DNA from: SKVR01 sp046291875
GTDB taxonomy: Bacteria; Bacteroidota; Bacteroidia; Bacteroidales; UBA7960
DNA length: 64,000 bases
NCBI GenBank assembly: GCA_046291875.1
Contig: JBKBSF010000001.1
Location: 344,300 to 408,299 of the forward strand
Direction of reading: 5' to 3'
Below the pieces are notes generated by a model that was not told where the DNA came from, did no database searches, and worked only from the letters and a program-made list of their open reading frames with translations. The position numbers and the translations under genes are program-made. Of this stretch, positions 62,191-64,000 are shown piece after piece (the first letter of the stretch is position 1; the number at the start of each line of letters is the position of its first letter).

Positions 62191-62270
62191 TACGTGATCC
62201 GGCACAACCAGAAGAGGGTTTAACACGTTTTCATCCCCGCTCATCTGGGTATGGTTTGCCCGTAATGACT

Positions 62271-62687
62271 TTATTTTAAAAATTTGCCAATGATCTGTAG
62301 CTTAACATCCTGTATCTGAAAATCAGGTATTTGTTTTTGGGCAAAATAGTTTTCGATGAGGTGGTTAAGGTTTTCGTCGGAAAAGTCTTCAATACGATCG
62401 GTTTCGGAGCAATACAGGTGGTGGTGTTTTTCCAGGATGGCATCATAGCGCATAATGTCCTTATCGGTCTTAACCCGCTTTATGAGACCATTTGCGGTGA
62501 GCGATTCCAATACTTTGTATACTGTAGCTGTGGCTATGTTGGGATGGTTTTGCCGGATGTGGGCAATGATCTGTTCTGCTGTGGGGTGGTTATTAAGCTT
62601 TATTACAGCTTCCAGAACAGCAATCCGCTGGGGGGTAACTTTCAAGCCACTGGCCATGAGTTTATTGCGGATCTCCTGAGGGTTCAT
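62271..62687 (-). CDS. Fur family transcriptional regulator (PerR-like)
   Basis: This 138-residue protein starts at MNPQEIRNKLMASGLKVTPQ (ATG at 62705 overlaps the operator). The winged helix shows KVTPQRIAVLEAVIKL, HPTAEQIIAHIRQNHPNI and ATVYKVLESLTANGLIKRV. The metal region HHHLYCSETDRIEDFSDENL keeps the His and Asp/Glu ligands of the regulatory site. The C-terminal CxxC pairs of the structural zinc site are missing. Its position next to katG and this pattern favour a PerR-like peroxide sensor, though an iron role cannot be ruled out. A perfect palindrome overlaps its own promoter. Confidence 0.92.
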   Translation of the reverse strand: MNPQEIRNKLMASGLKVTPQRIAVLEAVIKLNNHPTAEQIIAHIRQNHPNIATATVYKVLESLTANGLIKRVKTDKDIMRYDAILEKHHHLYCSETDRIEDFSDENLNHLIENYFAQKQIPDFQIQDVKLQIIGKFLK

Positions 62688-62703
62688 GTGGATATGGTTT
62701 TGC

Positions 62704-62724
62704 AAACGAGAATTATTCTCGTTT
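62704..62724. promoter_or_regulatory. Fur/PerR-type operator of the regulator gene
   Basis: Perfect inverted repeat: arms AAACGAGAA and TTCTCGTTT around TTA. It lies between the -7 box (62734-62741) and the start codon (62687), covering the expected transcription start, as expected for autorepression. Confidence 0.75.
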
Positions 62725-62733
62725 AAGAATAAA

Positions 62734-62765
62734 CAAATATAAGAAAGTGGAGGGCTGAAGTCAAG
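62734..62765 (-). promoter_or_regulatory. Promoter of the Fur family gene
   Basis: The reverse strand reads CTTG (62762-62765), 20 bases, then TATATTTG (62734-62741); both boxes fit the Bacteroidetes consensus. Confidence 0.65.
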
Positions 62766-62916
62766 TAAAGGGATGTCTTTTTTAAGTTTTTATGAGAAAT
62801 AAGTGCGAGGCGGAAATACACCCCAGGGAGAAAAGTTTTTTGGGTATGATTGTAATGAGCCATCCGGAAGTTTCAGGATTGTCAGATCAGGGTTCCGGTG
62901 GGTGTTCCTTTTGTTG

Positions 62917-62924
62917 TATTTTTG
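62917..62924 (+). promoter_or_regulatory. Candidate -7 box of the pseudouridine synthase gene
   Basis: TATTTTTG matches TAnnTTTG, 39 bases upstream of the ATG; the -33 box is weak. Confidence 0.35.
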
Positions 62925-62962
62925 AGCCATCATAGCTACACTTATCTTTTTACCGGATCAAC

Positions 62963-63661
62963 ATGCAGGTACCTCGCAAACTCTCATCACGAAAGCATCA
63001 ACCCCATGGGCTGAGTATTCTTTACGAGGATCAGGATATCATTGTGGTAGACAAAGCGGCTGGTTTGCTGACCATTGGTACCGATAAGGATAAGGAAAAC
63101 ACCGCACATTTTCACCTGAATACTTACGTAAAACGAGGAAATATGCGTTCGCGCAACCGGGTTTTTGTGGTTCACCGCCTGGATCGCGACACTTCCGGGG
63201 TTTTGGTTTTTGCCAAAAGTGAGCAGGCGAAGCATTTTTTGCAAAACAACTGGCACGATTTTCACAAAAGATACTACGCCTGGGTGGAGGGGCATCTGGC
63301 CCAAAGAGAGGGAGAAATAGAATCCTGGCTTTTCGAAAACGACTCCTTCCGGGTTTATTCTGTGCGTGATACGCAAAAGGGGAGGTACTCGCATACGGCC
63401 TATAAAGTAATTCGTGAAACCGGCAATTACAGCCTTGTGGATATTGTATTGTATACAGGCAGAAAACACCAGATCCGTGTGCATATGTCGGAAATGGGGC
63501 ATCCGGTGGTAGGAGATAAGATCTATGGAAAACTCTCAAAAGGCATTTCGCGTCTGGCATTGCACGCTTATTCGCTTACAATTGTTCATCCCCACACACA
63601 CAAGGAGATGTGTTTTGAAACAAGCTTACCCGCCTTTTTTAAAAGTTTTACCAGGGAATAA
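62963..63661 (+). CDS. RluA family pseudouridine synthase
   Basis: This 232-residue protein has the RluA/RluD-type catalytic motif RVFVVHRLDRDTSGVLVFAK, with the nucleophilic Asp in HRLDRDTSG, then YYAWVEGHL, LYTGRKHQIRVHMSEMGHP and VGDKIYG. It lacks an N-terminal S4 domain, like RluA or TruC-type enzymes. It converts uridine to pseudouridine in rRNA or tRNA; the target site is unknown. It is a single gene followed by a non-coding stretch to the window end. Confidence 0.93.
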   Translation: MQVPRKLSSRKHQPHGLSILYEDQDIIVVDKAAGLLTIGTDKDKENTAHFHLNTYVKRGNMRSRNRVFVVHRLDRDTSGVLVFAKSEQAKHFLQNNWHDFHKRYYAWVEGHLAQREGEIESWLFENDSFRVYSVRDTQKGRYSHTAYKVIRETGNYSLVDIVLYTGRKHQIRVHMSEMGHPVVGDKIYGKLSKGISRLALHAYSLTIVHPHTHKEMCFETSLPAFFKSFTRE

Positions 63662-63679
63662 CCTGGTTGATTCTTTAGT

Positions 63680-63725
63680 TTCGCTGAGCTCTACTGCAGG
63701 TGCGGTATCAGTTGGTCGTATTCCT
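63680..63725. repeat. Copy of the intergenic segment found near 29344
   Basis: TTCGCTGAGCTCTACTGCAG and the following 20 bases match the segment at 29344-29384 at most positions (TTCGTTGAGCTCTGCCGCAG and onward). Neither copy lies in a recognisable gene. Confidence 0.6.
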
Positions 63726-64000
63726 GCACACCTTTACGGGGGTACTTGCATGAATATTTTTGACTGATTGGAGCTTCGGTTCTTTTTTTTTGAGCTGAAG
63801 TGCTCATGGAAGATTTATCGGTTTTAGCCACTACAGCCTTTCTGCGGATAGTTTTGGGGCTGCCGTATGACAAAATTATTTTACAAAAATCGATTGTGAG
63901 GAGTTGCCAAACAGATTTTTTTCCACTAATGTCCGATAAAAACAGAAAATGCATTTTCGTTGTTCTTTAATGATTGTTTTACAAGTGTTTACGGTCATGT
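63726..64000. other. Window end without a supported gene
   Basis: The stretch is AT-rich. A reverse-strand frame of 87 codons (63691-63954) shows no family signature, no promoter in the right place and partly covers the repeat segment. I see no RNA gene or strong terminator here. Confidence 0.5.

Noticed and set aside
63691..63954. Reverse-strand frame of 87 codons near the window end
   Set aside because: It covers the repeated intergenic segment and shows no recognisable domain, so I could not support it as a gene.

Overview
The window looks like a chromosomal piece of a Bacteroidota (Bacteroidetes) genome, probably a free-living or environmental Bacteroidales-like lineage. The signs are type IX secretion genes (PorU2 and PorV/PorQ families), a secreted protein with a T9SS-type C-terminal sorting domain, a sigma/FecR/STN surface-signalling cassette, long-form HisG, weak or absent Shine-Dalgarno sequences, and repeated matches to the Bacteroidetes promoter (TTTG or CTTG, about 19-21 bases, then TAnnTTTG). 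Genes are mostly of balanced base composition, with a few clearly AT-richer islands (24.3-25.0 kb, 29.4-31.7 kb and the small nuclease at 40.6 kb).

Layout. 1-9.1 kb: an edge-truncated GH13 amylase, a giant AsmA-like protein, a thioesterase, OsmC, a cysteine-pair-rich secreted protein, and a MacA/MacB-like adaptor-permease pair. 9.1-19 kb: elbB, then a reverse-strand T9SS block (PorV/PorQ, PorU2, a 25-residue-repeat protein, Nudix) preceded by a voltage-gated K+ channel, mscL and a nitroreductase. 19.2-24 kb: a TolC-family protein next to an NtrB/NtrC-type sensor kinase and sigma-54 activator. 24.1 kb: tRNA-Val. 25.2-29 kb: an envelope cluster with two CxxCH proteins, an OB-fold protein, YceI and a DUF5777 barrel. 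29.5-33.2 kb: a UvrD-like helicase with an inserted nuclease-like domain, and creD.

33.3-41.9 kb is a complete his operon apart from a recognisable histidinol-phosphate phosphatase: hisG, hisD, a hisC-hisB fusion, hisH, hisA, hisF, hisIE. It is preceded by two tandem His-codon leader peptides, each followed by an intrinsic terminator. The operon is interrupted at two places by clusters of palindromic repeats. The larger cluster surrounds a small GIY-YIG nuclease gene.

41.9-44.5 kb: a four-gene operon of two barrel-like proteins and two LVIVD beta-propeller proteins. 44.7-49.3 kb: carB and carA. 49.4-51.2 kb: two tandem paralogous lipoproteins. 51.4 kb: an aldehyde dehydrogenase. 52.7-57.5 kb: ECF sigma factor, FecR anti-sigma and two carboxypeptidase-regulatory-domain proteins. 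57.8-62.7 kb: NlpE/META lipoprotein, Gfo/Idh oxidoreductase, katG and a Fur/PerR-like regulator with a perfect operator. 63 kb: an RluA-family pseudouridine synthase.

The most unusual signals are (i) the GIY-YIG gene flanked by long direct repeats made of palindromes whose stems change together while the loop stays fixed, (ii) the double histidine attenuator, and (iii) the hisC-hisB fusion that keeps what looks like the linker of a deleted HisB phosphatase domain. All functional assignments come from reading motifs by eye; no database search was run.
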